Shown piece by piece: positions 18,801 through 19,963 of a stretch of 19,963 nucleotides of DNA. Position 1 is the first letter of the stretch. Every line of letters begins with the position of its first letter. The position numbers and the translations under genes are program-made. Source of the DNA: Gryganskiella cystojenkinii (Eukaryota > Mortierellomycota > Mortierellomycetes > Mortierellales > Mortierellaceae); contig JAAAIG010000720.1 of NCBI GenBank assembly GCA_015852425.1, forward strand, positions 1 to 19,963, read 5' to 3'. The notes under the pieces were generated by a model, which saw only the letters and a program-made list of their open reading frames with translations, had not been told where the DNA came from and did no database searches.

Positions 18801-19668
18801 GTTCTGGCGTGGTCAGGGTTCGGGTAGTGGTCGTGGTGCGAGAAGACGACGGGGTATTATCTTGCGACAAGATGAGCGCACTGGTTGGGGCTGAGGCTCG
18901 CTGCTCGTACTGTTGGCGAGTTGAGAATTCTTGATGGTGAGGACTAAAGTCATTGTCGACAGGTCTGGAGGCGGCAGAAACACTGATGTTTGGGTCCCCA
19001 GAATAGGGCGGAGGCGGTCCCATGATGGACACCCTCTTGGTGGCAGTCTTTTCTCTACCGTTACCGGTCAGGGATGAGACTGCCGGTGTGACTAAAATGT
19101 CTCCTGGCACTACTCTGTCGGTGGTGTGAGCAGTAGTCTGCGGCAGACCCGAGGAAGAAGAAGAGGGGTAAGAAGCCAGTCTTGAAGGTGTAACCGAGGA
19201 CGTTATGTCAGCAGTGGTAAAGATTCCGTTTGCAGGGTTGGCCGCTGAAGGTGTGGTTGAGGTAGTCAGAGGGGCATCAACAAACTGGGGAGCTTTAGAT
19301 GCTGTTGAGGTAGAGGTTGACTTTGTGGATGAGGCAGCAGAGGACGTCGATGATGGGAGTTTGGAGTTGGATGTATTTGGCGTGGGCACGCTCTTTGTGG
19401 GAAGAGGAGAGGGAGGCGAGTGTTGTTGTTGTTGTTGTTGTTGCAGAGTCGGAATAGTCCCAGTGGATGATGTGGATGGGGCCAAGGTACGTTCAAGAGG
19501 GGTGACTAAAGCAGCGGTGAGATGGCTCGTTGACGTTGGGGTGGGAGGAAGATCTTTGTCGTAGCATGGCTGGGAGGTTGAACGCAAAGGAGCGGTGTGC
19601 AAGGCCGTTGTCGAGGGAGTGGGGGACTCGAGAGTGTTGGAATTCGGAGACAGTGGCATGATTGCCAT
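15858..19668 (-). CDS. KIN1: Kin1/Kin2-type serine/threonine kinase (MARK/PAR-1 family), four exons
   Basis: Fungal Kin1/Kin2 kinases act at the cell cortex in polarity, exocytosis and ER-stress signalling. Exons on the minus strand: 19668-18382, 18091-17803, 17675-17340, 17182-15858. The introns (290, 127 and 157 bases) are GT-AG and phases agree, giving 1078 residues. The ATG is the first in frame after an upstream stop. Residues 1-400 are disordered, Ser/Thr/Pro-rich, with a Gln run. The kinase domain (about 404-666) has the glycine loop GAGSMGKV (411-418), VAIK (Lys433), HRDLKIEN (Asp537), DFG (555-557), [12 protein letters not shown] with a probable activating Thr570, and ends [18 protein letters not shown] and the insert after VAIK are typical of Kin1. 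A helical UBA-like stretch follows (about 675-720), then a disordered Gln/His/Ser-rich and Arg/Glu-rich tail. A C-terminal KA1 domain, normal for the family, is not seen. Confidence 0.93.
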
Positions 19669-19963
19669 GACATAGACACACACGCTATTTTTGACAAACG
19701 ATATGAAAGGGGGTAGTTGTGTGAAGCTGGATTAATTAAATAGAAAGGAAAAGGTTGAGCATTGACAGGAAGAGATGAGCGGTAGAGGAAAGGAAAGGAC
19801 GGATGAATGGATGGATGAATGGATGGATGGATGGGCGGATGGATTATGGATGGGTGGATGGATGGATGGAGGAAAACACAAGAAAGAAGAAGAGAAATAA
19901 AAAGATGATGAGAATGGGGGGTGGAAGAGGATGATGACGAGAGAGCAGAGTGGAGAAGAGGGG
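19669..19963. promoter_or_regulatory. Upstream region of KIN1
   Basis: The 295 bases before the KIN1 ATG are purine-rich on the plus strand, hence pyrimidine-rich on the coding strand, matching the tracts in front of HEL2 and the 5074 gene. An in-frame TAA lies just upstream of the start region (about 19730-19732). No clear TATA or CCAAT box is seen in this part; the promoter probably continues past the window edge. Confidence 0.4.
19801..19872. repeat. GGAT tetranucleotide microsatellite
   Basis: About 72 bases of imperfect GGAT/GAAT units. On the coding strand of KIN1 it reads ATCC and lies 130 to 200 bases upstream of the ATG, within the probable promoter or leader. The interruptions (GAAT, GGCG, TTAT) indicate an old tract. 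Confidence 0.85.

Noticed and set aside
19205..19564. 119-codon plus-strand open frame
   Set aside because: Antisense to the low-complexity N-terminal exon of KIN1; the Val/Asp/Gly-rich product is what the complement of Ser/Thr/Pro codons gives.

Overview
The window looks like nuclear DNA of a filamentous fungus, probably an early-diverging one (Mucoromycota/Mortierellomycota type). The reasons are short GT-AG introns of about 70 to 290 bases, pyrimidine-rich tracts just upstream of start codons, long Ser/Thr/Gln/Asn-rich low-complexity protein segments, and two genes of clearly fungal layout (a Kin1-type kinase and a Hel2-type ubiquitin ligase). The phylum call is inference; no rRNA or other marker gene is present.

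Layout. Positions 1-5073 hold no gene I can support. This stretch has purine/pyrimidine-asymmetric tracts, microsatellites and one small inverted-repeat cluster, and its right end looks like the promoter of the next gene. Positions 5074-6285 (+) are an intact single-exon gene of 403 codons with no recognised family. Positions 6427-10245 (-) are a decayed multi-exon gene: recognisable exons and splice sites remain, but the frame is broken several times. Positions 10422-about 11520 (+) are a second decayed gene, a class I SAM-dependent methyltransferase. An 89-codon orphan ORF follows at 11615-11884.

Positions 12144-15297 (-) carry an intact five-exon gene for the Hel2/ZNF598 E3 ubiquitin ligase, 902 residues. 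Its stop codon lies inside a short repeated unit. Positions 15858-19668 (-) carry an intact four-exon Kin1/Kin2 (MARK/PAR-1 family) serine/threonine kinase, 1078 residues as modelled, with no KA1 domain visible. The right end is the purine-rich (pyrimidine-rich on the coding strand) upstream region of the kinase gene, with a GGAT microsatellite.

How the genes relate. KIN1 and HEL2 are consecutive on the minus strand, with 560 bases between stop and start. Kin1 kinases act in polarity and exocytosis and in ER stress signalling in yeast; Hel2 acts in ribosome-associated quality control. I see no reason to treat them as one system. The most distinctive region is the roughly 5 kb between the orphan gene and HEL2. 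There, two divergently arranged genes with starts close together have both lost their reading frames while intact genes flank them. I did not find a convincing new biological system.
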